A DNA stretch of 64,000 nt from assembly GCA_947179155.2 (NCBI GenBank), contig OX359280.1, positions 40,418,555-40,482,554 of the forward strand. The letters are read 5' to 3'. A model generated the notes under the pieces. That model was given only the letters and a program-made list of their open reading frames with translations. It did no database searches and was not told where the DNA came from. Both the position numbers and the translations under genes were made by a program. The DNA comes from Hedera helix (lineage: Eukaryota > Streptophyta > Magnoliopsida > Apiales > Araliaceae). Positions 12,046-23,674 of the stretch are shown here, one piece after another. Positions within the stretch are counted from its first letter, which is position 1. Every line of letters begins with the position of its first letter.

Positions 12046-13504
12046 TTTTTCCTAACTCTCCTATTTTTAAGAATTTAAAATAGGAGAATATCACCGAGAA
12101 TAAGTTCTAACTACATGAATAAATAAGATTTGAATTCCACCAAAATTGCTAAAATGTAACTGTCGAAACTATTAAAGTCACGTGTTGAATCATTCATTAA
12201 TACTGCCGAACCCACTATACATGTTGCCGAACTATCTATACATACAACCGAACCCTCCAAACATATTGCCGAATCTTCCAAACACACTATCGAACTCTCC
12301 AAACACCAAAACAATAAAGAGAGAGACGCATATGAAATATCCAATGTCGAAAAAGAACAACATTGCAAAACAAAATGTCGAATACCTGCTAAAGCCACCT
12401 CTAAAACCCAAATTTCTGAATTCATCCCTATAATTTAACGACCACCTCTGAACTACGCCTTAAACACCATACCAAAGAAAATCCCACAACTCTTGAACTG
12501 TAAGCTGAACACGCCTCCCCTTCTCCGATCATTGTCGGCCTTTAAGATGAGCATCGTTCAATAGATCTGAACTAAGCCGAATATAAGTCACGAAAGTGAA
12601 CCACCTGAATTTCACCAAATTCCCAAACATAACAACCTCTAAGATTCTGGAATCTGCTGAACTCCAAAATACAGGATTTTTGACATTCCTTGGTGTTATA
12701 ACCATTGCCTTTCGAAATATCAAAACCTCTAGCTCCAAATCTGCCTTGCTGATCTACTTTGTTATAGTGTCAAGTAAGTTTTTGCTAAAATAATTGCCAC
12801 TAAGACTATATAAACCTAAACCTGCCAAACTCCTATCGATTTCCAAAGATATCCGTAGTTAATGAACCATCCATGTATAAAATTTAGGATGATGACATTT
12901 ATTGCCCTCAACTACTCTTGAACCCGATCTTCCCTTCGAATCCTCTTTAAAAAATGTTATTCTACCGCAAAGCACGCCAATGTCTGTCATTTGATTGCCT
13001 ATTCGTAGCCTATCCCCCAAGATAAATTGACCCGACTCTATTGCTCAAAAAACTACCCTCCCAATGCCTCATTGAACTTCCGTAAAAATCTCTAAAGTCA
13101 CAGAACCCTTTGCACAAACTTCTAAATCTGATTCAAACTTATCGTAACCTCACATTATTTTGCCAAGATCTCAATTCTGCACAGGAAACCTAATTCGCCT
13201 TATATTGCCGTAATATAGCTCACGATCTTTAGATATACTTTTTAATCCAGGTTTTAATGAAGTGTCCAACCTTATATCATGATAAAAGTTCTCCCGACCA
13301 CCGTGGAAGACTTTTGTTCGACCTTATATCGCCATAATTTGGTTGAAGTGTTCTGTCACGTCGATCCTTATCATGGTCCGAAGAACGACCCTACCTTATA
13401 TGGGGGTCCTTATATCATCATAATCCTGATCAGCCTGTGGAGACCAGGGACACCTTCGTCTGACGGGATCTGTGTAAGAAGCTTCACGATCCTAATCCCG
13501 ATGG

Positions 13505-14135
13505 TGTGCCAGGCTTATATTATCACATCGATTGTCTCACCTTGTATCATCACGCTGATTGTCCTGTCTTGTATCATCACGCCGATTGTCCTGCCTTATA
13601 TCACCACATCGATTATCTAGCCTTGTAGCATCACTTTTGTCCAGCCTTATGTCAACCTATTTGTCTAACCTTGTATCAACCCTTTGTCCTGCCTTGTATC
13701 ATCACACTGATTGTCTTGCCTTGTATCTTCATGTCGGTTATACAACCTTGTATCATCACGCCGATTGTACAGCTATGTATCATCACGCCGATTATACAGC
13801 CTTGTATCATCACGCCGATTGTCATACCTTGTATCATCACGTCGATTATACAGCCTTGTATCATCACGTCAATTGTCCAGCCTTGTATCACGCTGATTGT
13901 CTTGTTTTATATCATCACGCCGATTGTCCACCCTTGTATCATCACGCCGATTGTCCAGCCTTGTATCATCACGTCGATTGTCTGGCTTTGTATCATCACG
14001 CCGATTGTCCAACCTTGTATCATCACACTGATTATCCAGCCTTGTATCACGCCGATTGTCCTACCTTGTATCATCACACCAATTGTCCAGCCTTATATCA
14101 TCACGCCGATTGTCCTGCCTTATATCATTACCCCA
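13505..14135 (+). repeat. 27-bp minisatellite array
   Basis: About 23 units of 'CCTTGTATCATCACGCCGAT' plus 'TGTCCAG' occur in head-to-tail order, with a few shortened units near 13620-13690. The period is divisible by three and few units carry stops, so open frames appear in several registers on both strands. These are repeat artefacts. The array sits in the internal part of the LARD-like element. Confidence 0.93.
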
Positions 14136-14455
14136 ATAGTAGCACTCCCAACCCCTAGGGATGCTCTATGCTGGTTCGAGAAACTGGGCTTCCTTATGTC
14201 TTCCCATCTTATTTCGCCATGATAGTGCTCCCAACCCCTACGAAGATATTGATCCGACCTTATATCTTCATCTGGCCTTATAATGCCATAATACGATGCT
14301 AAGACAGATAATCAACTAAAAAAGCACCGTAGATCCATAGAACTCCAAAGACAATTCCAAGCTACTGATAATAATGATAGAGAAGTTGCTCGAACTCCAA
14401 GGTAATGTACAGTGCTGTCGCCGGATTGCTATGGATTTGTTGTTATTCTCATCAC

Positions 14456-15232
14456 TAGACCTGGCAATTAAGGCCCAGGCCCGCGGGCCGGCCCGGCCCG
14501 CCCGTAATTTTTTGGGTCACGGGCTTTGTTTTTTCAGCCCATAAAATGTTGGGTCGTTTTAGCCCAGCCCGTTTTTGGCCCGGCCCGTGACAGTTCAGCC
14601 CGCGGGTGGCCCGGCCCGCCCGCGAATATTTTTCTTATTTTTTTTTTATAAGAAAAATAATGCTGATAGGAAGAGTTGAACTTACAACCTCCCTGTTACT
14701 AACTAAGGCATTCAACTAATTGTGCTACAAGATTTTCTTATCCTAAGTTTAATCTTCAATTATACTTGTTTTATTCTTAACTCTTTTTTCCTTAAAATAC
14801 GTAACTCATCCTCATCCATTACCTTAGTTAATTACTCCATCCATTCAGAAGTCAGAAACATCACCCACATGCTCACATCGTCTCCTTCTTTCTTCCGTTC
14901 TCTCTCTTCTCTATTTCCATCAAATTCAAAAAATTTCTCTCCAAAATACTATTCTTTCTGAGTTCTAACAAAAGTTTTTATGTTCTTTATGTTTATTCTA
15001 TTATGTTTTTGATCTTTATACATATATATATACACACATATATGTATATATTCCGTTAAAAGATCATATATATGTGTGTGTGTGTATACTATATACATAT
15101 AATTCTCGTTCCTTTCTTTGTTTTTTTTAAAAAAAAGCTCGATCTGTCAACGATCTCTTCATAGATCTGGATTGTCCTCTTTTATATATATAAATATCTT
15201 TTATATATATAAATATCATGTGTGTGTGTATC

Positions 15233-15266
<34 letters not shown>

Positions 15267-15952
15267 CATATATATATTGTTTCAGATCTGGAGCTTTAAA
15301 TATTTTATTTTTAATTTTTTTTAACAGATCTGTGCAACTGTGCTTAGTCGAAGGCTCAAAAGTCTTGTGTTAGAACTTAGAACTATGAAAGATTTTTTAA
15401 GATCTGTTATGATCTGGATTCTTACTTCTTAGTTCTTACTCTACATTTACATATACTTTGTTTATATATATTATATACATGCTGTACATAAATATACTCT
15501 CTCTTTCTCTCTATGACTCTAGATATATATATATATATATATATATACTTCCATGATCAGGCTGCAGGCTGTTATTGCATTTTCTCATAAAGTTCTTCAA
15601 AAAAAATTTCTGTAAAATTAATATTGTTATCGAAATAGTATTGTTCAATTGTATTTTTGTTGTTGGGTTTGGATTAATTTATGAACACAAATGCTATTTG
15701 ATGGTTCAATTATTGAATGTTTCATGTGTGAGCTCTGTTTTTGGAACTGAGTTTATTTGTAAATTGAGTTTTACTACTGTTCGTCCTCTAATAAAAAAAG
15801 CCCGCGGGCCGGGCCGGGCCGGCCCAATCCGGGCCACGGGCTGCTCATTTTCAGCCCGCAAAAACCTGGGCCATTTTAGCCCGGCCCAGATTTAGCCCGG
15901 CCCGCTTAAAGCCCAGCCCGTTTGGGCTGGCCCGGCCCGTTTGCCAGGTCTA
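14456..15952. mobile_element. Non-autonomous hAT element with GC-rich ends
   Basis: The inverted termini are TAGACCTGGCAA and TTGCCAGGTCTA. A perfect 8-bp target duplication, CTCATCAC, lies at 14448-14455 and 15953-15960. The ends are dense in GGGCCGGGCC-type words, a strong contrast with the AT-rich interior. No transposase is present. The same family occurs at 58130-58627. It is inserted in the LARD-like element. Confidence 0.92.
14662..14735 (-). other. tRNA-like sequence inside an hAT element (possible SINE head)
   Basis: On the minus strand a word like box A (TAGCACAATTAGTTGAATGC) is followed about 30 bases later by a box B-like T-arm (GGTTGTAAGTTCAACTC), then an A-rich stretch. The spacing resembles a tRNA or a tRNA-derived SINE head. 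The acceptor stem is not convincingly closed, so it is unlikely to be a working tRNA gene. Confidence 0.4.
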
Positions 15953-16915
15953 CTCATCACAATTCTTTGCTTTGATTCTATACAACTGTACCATGCTGTC
16001 GCTAATCTGATCTTGCAATTGGACAAATTAATCCTCGATACCTTACTTTAGTTTGACGTGAACAAGCCTTCGAGAGGTGGATTTAGCTGTGTCTCGAATT
16101 GCCAAAGTGTTCTAATTTCTTAAAGCTAAATAACTTCTGAACTATGCTGCCTTTAAACTCCTAACTGCTAATTAAGCTTGGAAAATTAAAACTGAATTGC
16201 TTCTATAATCTGCCATAAACTGAACTCTATTAGGAATTGGTTTTGCCACAAATTAGAATCCCAATAAGAACTGAATTGCCCGTAACGGGGATCATAGTTG
16301 CTGCAAGTTGGACTCCTACAAAACCTGTCGACTTTAGGATTGCTCAAACTGAATTCCTTCCGTGTTTGATTTAGGACGTTGCTGAATGCCGAACTGTAAT
16401 TGCCACGAATCCTTCACTGACATTGGGACAAATTGGAATTCATCTTGCCTCGTGAACCCCTCTTGCTGCTGTTTACAGTGCTGAACTGCTGAGTAGCTAC
16501 ACTGTCGCCAGCTTTGATGCTATTGTTGTGTTCTCGCGATCTGCTGCAGGTTCAAGGTCTGTTGCCGCTAATTTTTTGTGTTGTGGCACAACCTGTGTCG
16601 CTGTTCTAAGGCTTCCGTGATTCAGCTACACCGTTGAGTCACCACGCCATCATAGCATGCTACTAGAGATGTATAGTTTCTTCTAAATAAATCCATCCAC
16701 AAAAAACTAACCCTTCAGTACCTTTTCATAACTTCGGTGATGAGAAGATGGTAAGATAAAATTTGCTTCAACTTTTTCTCTGTGAAGCTTTTCAAAGTCG
16801 GCAACTGACTTCAAGAATTTACCAATAAGAACACGATCTCCAATAGAGACGCCGAAGAGTACCGAATACTCGATTTATTCGACCTGTTGAACCAATAATA
16901 GGGAACTCACTCATG

Positions 16916-17116
16916 CAGATGTACCAATTCGAACTGATGAATTCGTCTTGTGCGTTCAATAGGTATGCTAGCTTCTGATTCGTCAAAGGATTAGGGCTCG
17001 GCTTCTTAACCTCCTAGTTGTAAGTCGATGCTGAAATAGGTATGCTTCTGATTCGTCATTGGGGCTCGACTTCTTAACCTCCTAACCTCCTGGTTGCAAG
17101 TCGACGCTGAAATCGA
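16916..17116. repeat. Short tandem duplication of about 80 bp
   Basis: Two imperfect copies contain 'cttctgattcgtca', 'cttcttaacctcct' and 'aagtcgaYgctgaaat'. They lie within the non-coding interior of the LARD-like element. Confidence 0.65.
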
Positions 17117-17354
17117 TCGACTTGGAGAGACAGGATCATCTATAGGTGCAATTGGGGTGCTCTATCAGGATTCATGAACCCAAAAGCAGCATATATGTGG
17201 ACCCTTCTCCAAATAATTAAGGGCATGGTATATATAAACCAAAAAGGTGTAACATAAAAAATCACGATACATGTTAGGTTCAAAAAAGAAAAAGAGACCC
17301 GATATAACTAATTTATATGATTTAGTGTATCACATATCATATGCATAGTACTAT

Positions 17355-17733
17355 GCTATGTTTGTAAATTTGAATCGGTCATCAAATTAAAAAAGATATC
17401 AGGTAAATAAATTATTGATCTAATCAGTGATTGAATGGTTATTAAACTAGTAATGTCATAAATACATAAAAAATATATTATTAATAATTAATAAAATTTT
17501 AAAACATCTAATTTTTTATAAATTAAAATATAGTGAAATAATGTTATGATATTTGTAAAAAAAAAAAAAAAAAAAACTTTAAAATCGGATTAACTGGTTC
17601 AACTAACCGGTTACACCGGTGGTCAACCGGGTTGCTAAAAAATCGAATTTTTAGACTAAATCGGACCAGCGTGCCAACCGGTTCCGGTTGAACCACTATC
17701 AGACAGCCTGTTCGGTCAAATTTTACAAACATT
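17355..17733. mobile_element. Small non-autonomous hAT element
   Basis: The inverted ends ATGTTTGTAAATTTGAATCG and CGGTCAAATTTTACAAACAT face each other. Flanking 8-mers AGTACTAT (17347-17354) and GGTACTAT (17734-17741) match at seven of eight. The interior holds CCGGTT-type words and no coding sequence. Confidence 0.75.
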
Positions 17734-18787
17734 GGTACTATGAATTGTGATGATGTTTCAAAAACAAATTGATATGAATAGATTAATAATAAAATTACAT
17801 ACATATATTGTATAAATATATTTTTTTGAGTTAACATCGCTAATTAAATACACATATGACATATACATTTTTTTGATAAGAGATTACAACTTAGCTTTTA
17901 TGTAATATGCTTATTCGATCAGATAATTGATCCGCCATAAAAATCATTTGAAAAGAATTTGGTGATTTTGAATAGAAATCACTTCTTCTAGCGTCAATGT
18001 TAACGCTAAATTTTTTATGTATGAAGAAATCACCAAAACAACATGCCACAAAGCCCTAATAATTACTGAAATTGTAGATTATGTTGTTGTGAAGCCAAAC
18101 TCACGAAATACGTTCAGATAAACACACACGCATTATTGTAAGAGATATAAAATAAGGACACAAATTTTTTACGTGAAAACTCAATTGAAAAAAAATCACG
18201 GGAAAAGATAAAAAATCTACTACAAAAGTAATATGGAAAGTAAAATTGTTTATTTATTTCTTCATCCTCCTCATACGCCATATTTTCTCTCTCTTTTCTA
18301 TGTTCTAATCTTATATTCAATCCCTTGTTTGTGGTTATATTTATAGATGTTACGTCCACCTTAAACCAATTAGAAATATGAGTTCTTTTTAGAATCACCT
18401 TATAACTGCAATTAATTATTGATAGATTTCTTCCCAAATTAGATCTTCTTATTTCTCAAAATATGGTAACACAATTGATAAATAGGTTTTATAACTATTT
18501 ATTAAGTATTTTTATGCTTCATTATTTGTTAGTTTTTAAGTATTTTAGATACTTTATTTAATTTTATGCGTTTTTATTATTTTTATTTTATGTTGTACGA
18601 AAAAGAAATAAAAGTACAGCTTGGTGGCATTTCTATAATTCTAACAAGAAGGAAATGGCAAGATTGTGATTATAAAGTCGTCGATGGCATAATCGTAAAA
18701 TTCAGCAACTTGTCCATGCCAGGAGAGGTAATCATTCAGCATACAATATAAGGACACGACGTCGTTTGACATTAGATTGGCTGGAGC

Positions 18788-19162
18788 TAGGGGTGTTCAA
18801 ACGGTGCAAACCGAATTGAACTGCTATCGAACCGAACTGGTACCAAAATTTTTAAAAACTTCGTACCGAAATCGGTACCGGTTGAACTGGTATACCGAAC
18901 CGGTTAGCCGGTTCGGTACCGATTTTTACTGAAAAAAATTGAATATTATTATTATTATTATTAATTAAAAAAAAAAGAAACCGGTACAACCGGTTCGGTC
19001 CGGTATATACCGGACCCTTAAAACGTTGAACTGGTACCTAATCGGTTGGAATCGGTATACCGAACTGATACTGGATCGGTCACTTTTGTATCGAACCGGC
19101 CGATTCGGACCGATTTAATTAGCCAAAAAAATCGGTTGTACCGAAATATTTGCCCACCCCTA
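18788..19162. mobile_element. Non-autonomous hAT element, same family as 3831-4272
   Basis: The termini are TAGGGGTGTTCAAACGG and TTTGCCCACCCCTA. Flanking GCTGGAGC (18780-18787) and ACTGGAGC (19163-19170) match at seven of eight. The interior is rich in 'accggttcggtac'-type words. No transposase. Confidence 0.85.
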
Positions 19163-19215
19163 ACTGGAGCAATATAATGCACTACGCGCGGTTAGTTTTT
19201 TTGGTGTATGATGCC

Positions 19216-19845
19216 TAAGGCTGCAAACGAGTCGAATCGATCTGAATTTTAAACTGCTCAGATTCGACTCGTAAGGTTAAATTTGTACTCGGATTCGAAC
19301 TATATTTGAAAAACTTTACTTAGATTCGGCTTAACTCGAATTTTCGTTACTCGAATTCAATTTGACTCGAATCGAATTATATTCAAACTACTCGCGAACT
19401 TCAAATTCAAACTCGAATTCGAGTCTCCACATAATAACTAGTTTTATAATACATATAATTATTAATTGAACTTATTATTTTACTTAGAAATACAAAAATA
19501 TAATTATAATTACACTTTAAATATATAAAATTAAAAATAAAATAAAAAAATAATAACTAATTATTCAAATTTTGTTTAATTGTGTATATATTATAAGAGA
19601 ATGTATCGAGTATAGATTCGAATATATATCAATCGATTATGTATTGGATCATGATTAAAAATTCGAATAATTTGAATTCTAAACGAGTCGAGTATAACTT
19701 TATTCAGATTCTACTCATATTTTTATTCGAACTATTTTTTGTGCTCAGATTTGAATCATATTATTAACGAATTCGAATCTCTCTCACATTTTTTCAAGCT
19801 GAGCTCGAATCGAGTCTGAACTGTTTGGTTCGATTTGTAGCCTTA
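19216..19845. mobile_element. Non-autonomous hAT element, TAAGGCTGCAAACGAG family
   Basis: The inverted ends are TAAGGCTGCAAACGAGTCGA and TTCGATTTGTAGCCTTA. Flanking 8-mers ATGATGCC and GTGATGCC match at seven of eight. The interior has many TCGAATTCGA-like words. A truncated relative starts at 61826. Confidence 0.83.
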
Positions 19846-21589
19846 GTGATGCCGTGATCTGCAGAATTCATTTGGCCGTCTATTTGAAGCTTTTTGTTCT
19901 GTGTTGGCCCCAACAACATCTTGCATATTTCCAACAAACTAGATTTCTTGCATTGGTTTGTTCCGCGTGGGTCCATCACAAAATAATTAAACAAGGATTT
20001 ATTAGAATCCTTAACAAATTTAGAATTGGAAAAGAAAAAATAAATATGATTTTTATATTTTTATATTTTGTATTTTAAATTTTATTAGAGTTTGAAAATT
20101 ATAATTTTTATTAGGGTTAGGATAAATTATATAGCCTATAAATAGAGGGTTTGAGATACAATTGAGAGTACTTTTTGGCTAGAAAAAATCTCTCTATTAT
20201 TTTTTGGTGCTTTTTCTAGCTATGTGTGGCTAGATTATTTATCTTGGTTTAAGTGACTGAAGCCATCAAGATTAATACACTGTGAGATCTAATTTATTTT
20301 AATTGTTCAATTTATATTTTTAGTATTGGATATTCTTCTGTGCTTAATTTTTATGATTGATTCGTTTAATTGCTAGTAGGCCTACTGGTTTATTATTCAC
20401 ATTAATGTACTGCTATTTGTGAAGTAACTAAGTTTAATATTTATTTTGTAGATCAAAAGATTATTATTTATTAGGAAAAACATTTATCTAAATTAAATGT
20501 AAACACTTAACTTGTGTTGTTTAGTTCAACGATCTCTTTAATTCTTAAAATTGCTATTAAATTAAATCTTTAGTACGTGCCGGAGGTTGTTTAGTAGTAA
20601 GGGTCATTTAGATCGCGTGTATCTACTTAACTAAAATTAAAGAGAGAGGAAAAAAATTATTTCACTTGCGAGAAGTTATTTCTACGGTGAATATTCAAAA
20701 TATTAATTGATTTATACTTATATCAATGATCAGTTGTAAATTCTTGATGGTGGATATTAACTTAAACTAAGACTTGTTCTTCTTCTTTATTTCATTAAAA
20801 TTACTTGCATATTTATTTATTTTAGTTAATTTTATTTAAATTATTTCTTTAATTAAAAATTTCCCAATTTTGGTTTACAAAAATATAAAATTAAATTAAT
20901 CATTCTCTGTGGGATCGACTCTTACTGACACTACTACATAAATAATTTTTTTCTTCAAAATATGATTTTATTTTTAGTTGCCTACGACAGCATACCAACA
21001 ATCTTAGTTTAATAAGAATTCTCCCACTATATGTTCAAGCTGTCAAAATAGACGTATGTGGGCTAACACCAGATCCAAACTATTAAATAAAGTGGGCAGC
21101 GCCATATCTGGACCCAAATAATTTTATTCCAACAAATGATAAAATAAAATTCAATACAAACAATAAGTGACAAAATAAAAGTTGACGTAAATAATTGTGT
21201 GATTAAAAAACTTTATTAAGACATAAAGTACGTAGTAAAAAAAATTTAAAAGATAGATATAATGGAGGATTTCTAATCCGATAATTTGATATAATATCAA
21301 AGTTATGGGTGTATATGATTTTAGATTCAAATTTGTTATTGCATCTCACCATAAACTACAACCTTCAAGATAGATTTGAGCCTTGAGACTCTAGAGCTTA
21401 CAATTTTCAAATACGATTTTTTCATGAGTAAAATACAAAATTACCGCGTGATTTATCTAAAGATTCACTTAATTACCGTATGTGGCCTTAAAAGTTAAAG
21501 TGACGGAGGGTGTAATTAATAGCTTATTCATTATTTTGACTGAAAATTAATATTATTAATTGCTTGCATGACAAAGCAATTAAATTAAG

Positions 21590-22082
21590 CTAATAACACA
21601 AAATACAAGAACATATATCAAATTCTGGGCCTGAACGTGAGTACCTACAGTTCCAATGTACAAGTTTATCATGAAACATATCCAAACACGCACTCCTGCA
21701 CTTGTCGGTGGTGCAATTTTCAAGTACCATTGGCTCTTCGCAATCAGGAAAATCTTTCATAATCCTACCTGTTACAAATTAAGTTCTTGAATTTTTAGGG
21801 ACTAATATTGTCATAAAAAAAATTATGTCTTCAGATTGATGATGCTAGAATAATTTTGAACATGTCGCATCAAATTATAATAAAGAAAATATCAAAGTTC
21901 TTGAATATTTACGAGATTTTACTAAAAAATATTGGAAAAAATGCAGACTAAAATTATGTCAAATGTTGTCCTTAATAATATATTCGATAAATACGATGTT
22001 TACCTGCTGTCACAAGGAGATTTCTGTTGCAAGTAGCAGAAAGCAAGACTAGGCAGATGATGTAAGAAAAGAGCTTGTCCAT
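21590..22082 (-). CDS. Defensin-like (DEFL) secreted cysteine-rich peptide, gene B
   Basis: Exon 1 is 22082-22004 and exon 2 is 21768-21590, 85 residues, with intron GTAAAC to TAACAG of 235 bp. The signal peptide starts MDKLFSYIICLVLL and ends LVTA. The mature part has eight cysteines spaced C-x8-C-x4-C-x3-C-x12-C-x11-C-x1-C-x2-C, and like gene A it ends in a single tyrosine after the last cysteine. Exon lengths (79 and 179 bases) and phases equal those of gene A, so the two arose by duplication. The mature regions have diverged heavily outside the cysteines, common in defensin-like families under diversifying selection. Neither exon is open for its full length as a single frame, so gene finders may miss it. 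A TATA-like CTTTATTAAATAGG lies at about 22132-22145. Function and receptor are unknown. Confidence 0.84.
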
Positions 22083-22258
22083 GGTGTCTGGTTTCCGGGG
22101 CAGAATGTTTTGTACAACTTCTAGTGTTACTCCTATTTAATAAAGTTATATTGTAAAATAAAGAAGAGGATATTAACAGAGAGAGAAAATGAGTATATTA
22201 GTGAAATACTTTAATTCCGCTTGATTCATAGAATACCACATTTTAAAGGCATTTTATA

Positions 22259-22266
22259 GCCTATAA
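22259..22266. other. Empty hAT target site upstream of gene B
   Basis: GCCTATAA lies 177 bases upstream of the gene B start. It aligns with the duplicated GCCTACAC flanking the hAT insertion 184 bases upstream of gene A. The sequence on both sides is homologous between the genes ('aaagcatttcata' versus 'aaaggcattttata'). Confidence 0.75.
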
Positions 22267-22817
22267 CAGAACATTCAGTCTTCTAGTAATACATGCATAC
22301 AGTTGGTAAAATTAATGAAACTAATAAATTAAATACATACACCATGTATATGAGCCCCACATACATATAGTTAGCATTAATTATGAATATTACTACAATT
22401 AATGTGTTTTTCACTGTTCATAATTAAATAAAAAATATATTTTCGCTTTAGAATTTCGAAAGACAAATTTTTTGTTTGGAAAGCAAATCATATGTGAAAG
22501 TACAAATATATCCCCCTAATAATAAAACAAAAACCCAAACACTTAAGACCTAAGACGACGCCCATAAAACAATCATTCTTTTATTTAATAAAACATTGAG
22601 TAATACTATAAATATAAATTATCTTCAAAAGTTGGGTACAAGTAGTATAAATATAGACAAATAAAAAACAGAACATATAATGAGATGTTTTAAACATTTT
22701 TATTTATATATAATATATTAGTCTTATTATTGGTGTATAATTTTTTGTGTAGTTTGTACACATACTATATTCAAATAATATATTTATGTGCATATTTAGT
22801 GTTATATCTAAAAATGC

Positions 22818-22881
<64 letters not shown>

Positions 22882-23674
22882 GAGATAAAAGAAAAAGTAT
22901 TATGAAAAAAAAGGATAGAGAAAGTACTCTTTCCATTATATAAATCGTTTTAGAAGAATTTTTTCCTCCCATAATATAAGATATTTTACCTATATTTAGG
23001 ATAAAAAAATTAATCATTTGTTACTTTACCTTTAAAAAATAGAGTAATTGAGAGAGAGGAGAAAGAGTAATTAATTATTGCATGGTAGTAATGAAATTTC
23101 AAATTAACATTAATTACCTAACATTAGAATTAATAAGATTTTTTAATATGTGTAATTATGTTTTAAATGACTTATATAATAGAAGGGAGGTATTATAATA
23201 AAAATAGGAGAGAGAAATATGTTATTTATTGTAAGTTTGAGGGTGCCATAGTCTTATATTTTTGTAAATCTACAGCGACGGAACATACCGTGGTTATAGA
23301 CCCTAAAAATCGTCACTATATATATTTGATACAGAGAAATAGAGAAATTTGATAATAGGTGATCTGAGCCCAAGTTTGAGGACCATGAGTACTAGGTTTT
23401 TGTGCAAGTCGCATATGTTTATTTTGCATTCTAGTGAGTTTTCCAAAGATGTTAAATCTCGTGTCTTTATATGGATTGTTTGTTTTATAAGAAATTTTTG
23501 TTATTTTTATAAGATTTCATTCACATTAATATAGATCTCATATATTATTTATGTGAGAAGAGTTTTCTAAAAAATTATAAAAATAAATTACTATCTTGGT
23601 TTTTTTTGTCAAGGTCATTTGTAGGAAACTGATATTTTTACATAAAAAAAAATGATATTTTCATATGAGTCTCT
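22267..23674. other. Intergenic stretch with an (AAT)n run and a Stowaway-like MITE
   Basis: An (AAT)n run covers about 22820-22880. A MITE-like segment at about 22927-23190 has inverted ends CTCTTTCCATTATATAAATC and GACTTATATAATAGAAGGGAG next to TA dinucleotides. A relative is at about 56563-56797. No gene was recognised. Confidence 0.55.

Larger units (their letters stand above)
18476..20997. mobile_element. LTR-type insertion (solo LTR or short retroelement) inside an LTR
   Basis: The element begins TGATAAATAGG, ends GCATACCA, and is flanked by a perfect 5-bp duplication ACAAT (18471-18475 and 20998-21002). It splits the LTR at a point confirmed by the uninterrupted copies at 5.9-6.5 kb and 11.5-12.0 kb. 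After removing two nested hAT elements about 1.5 kb remains, with no coding sequence and no recognisable internal terminal repeat. A solo LTR is the simplest reading. Confidence 0.8.
11451..21134 (-). mobile_element. Long non-coding LTR retrotransposon (LARD-like), disrupted
   Basis: Read on the minus strand, the 5' LTR is 21134-17998 (split by a 2522-bp insertion), then comes an internal region 17997-12046, then the 3' LTR 12045-11451. The primer-site candidate after the 5' LTR is TTGACGCTAGAAGAAGTG. A purine tract, AAAAATAGGAGAGTTAGG, precedes the 3' LTR. The outer flanks ATTGA (11446-11450) and AATGA (21135-21139) match at four of five bases, as expected of an old 5-bp target duplication. 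The internal part has no gag or pol. It carries a 27-bp array and two hAT insertions. Large retrotransposon derivative (LARD) is the best class; the helper family is unknown. Confidence 0.72.
17998..21134 (-). repeat. 5' LTR of the LARD-like element, split by an insertion
   Basis: The LTR parts are 17998-18475 and 21003-21134. Removing 18476-20997 plus one copy of the duplicated ACAAT gives a sequence that follows the 3' LTR 11451-12045 without a break. Confidence 0.75.

Noticed and set aside
13505..14135. Regular 27-bp repeats could be taken for a CRISPR array
   Set aside because: Units are directly adjacent with no unique spacers, no cas genes are near and the DNA is plant nuclear. It is a minisatellite.
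13559..14222. Open frames of 199 and 183 codons as a His/Tyr-rich protein
   Set aside because: They follow the 27-bp array in different registers, exist on both strands and have no sequence outside the repeat.
14662..14735. Functional tRNA gene
   Set aside because: Box-like words are present but the acceptor stem does not close and the sequence lies within a transposon.
22808..23017. Poly-tyrosine open frame
   Set aside because: It is a translation of the (AAT)n microsatellite.
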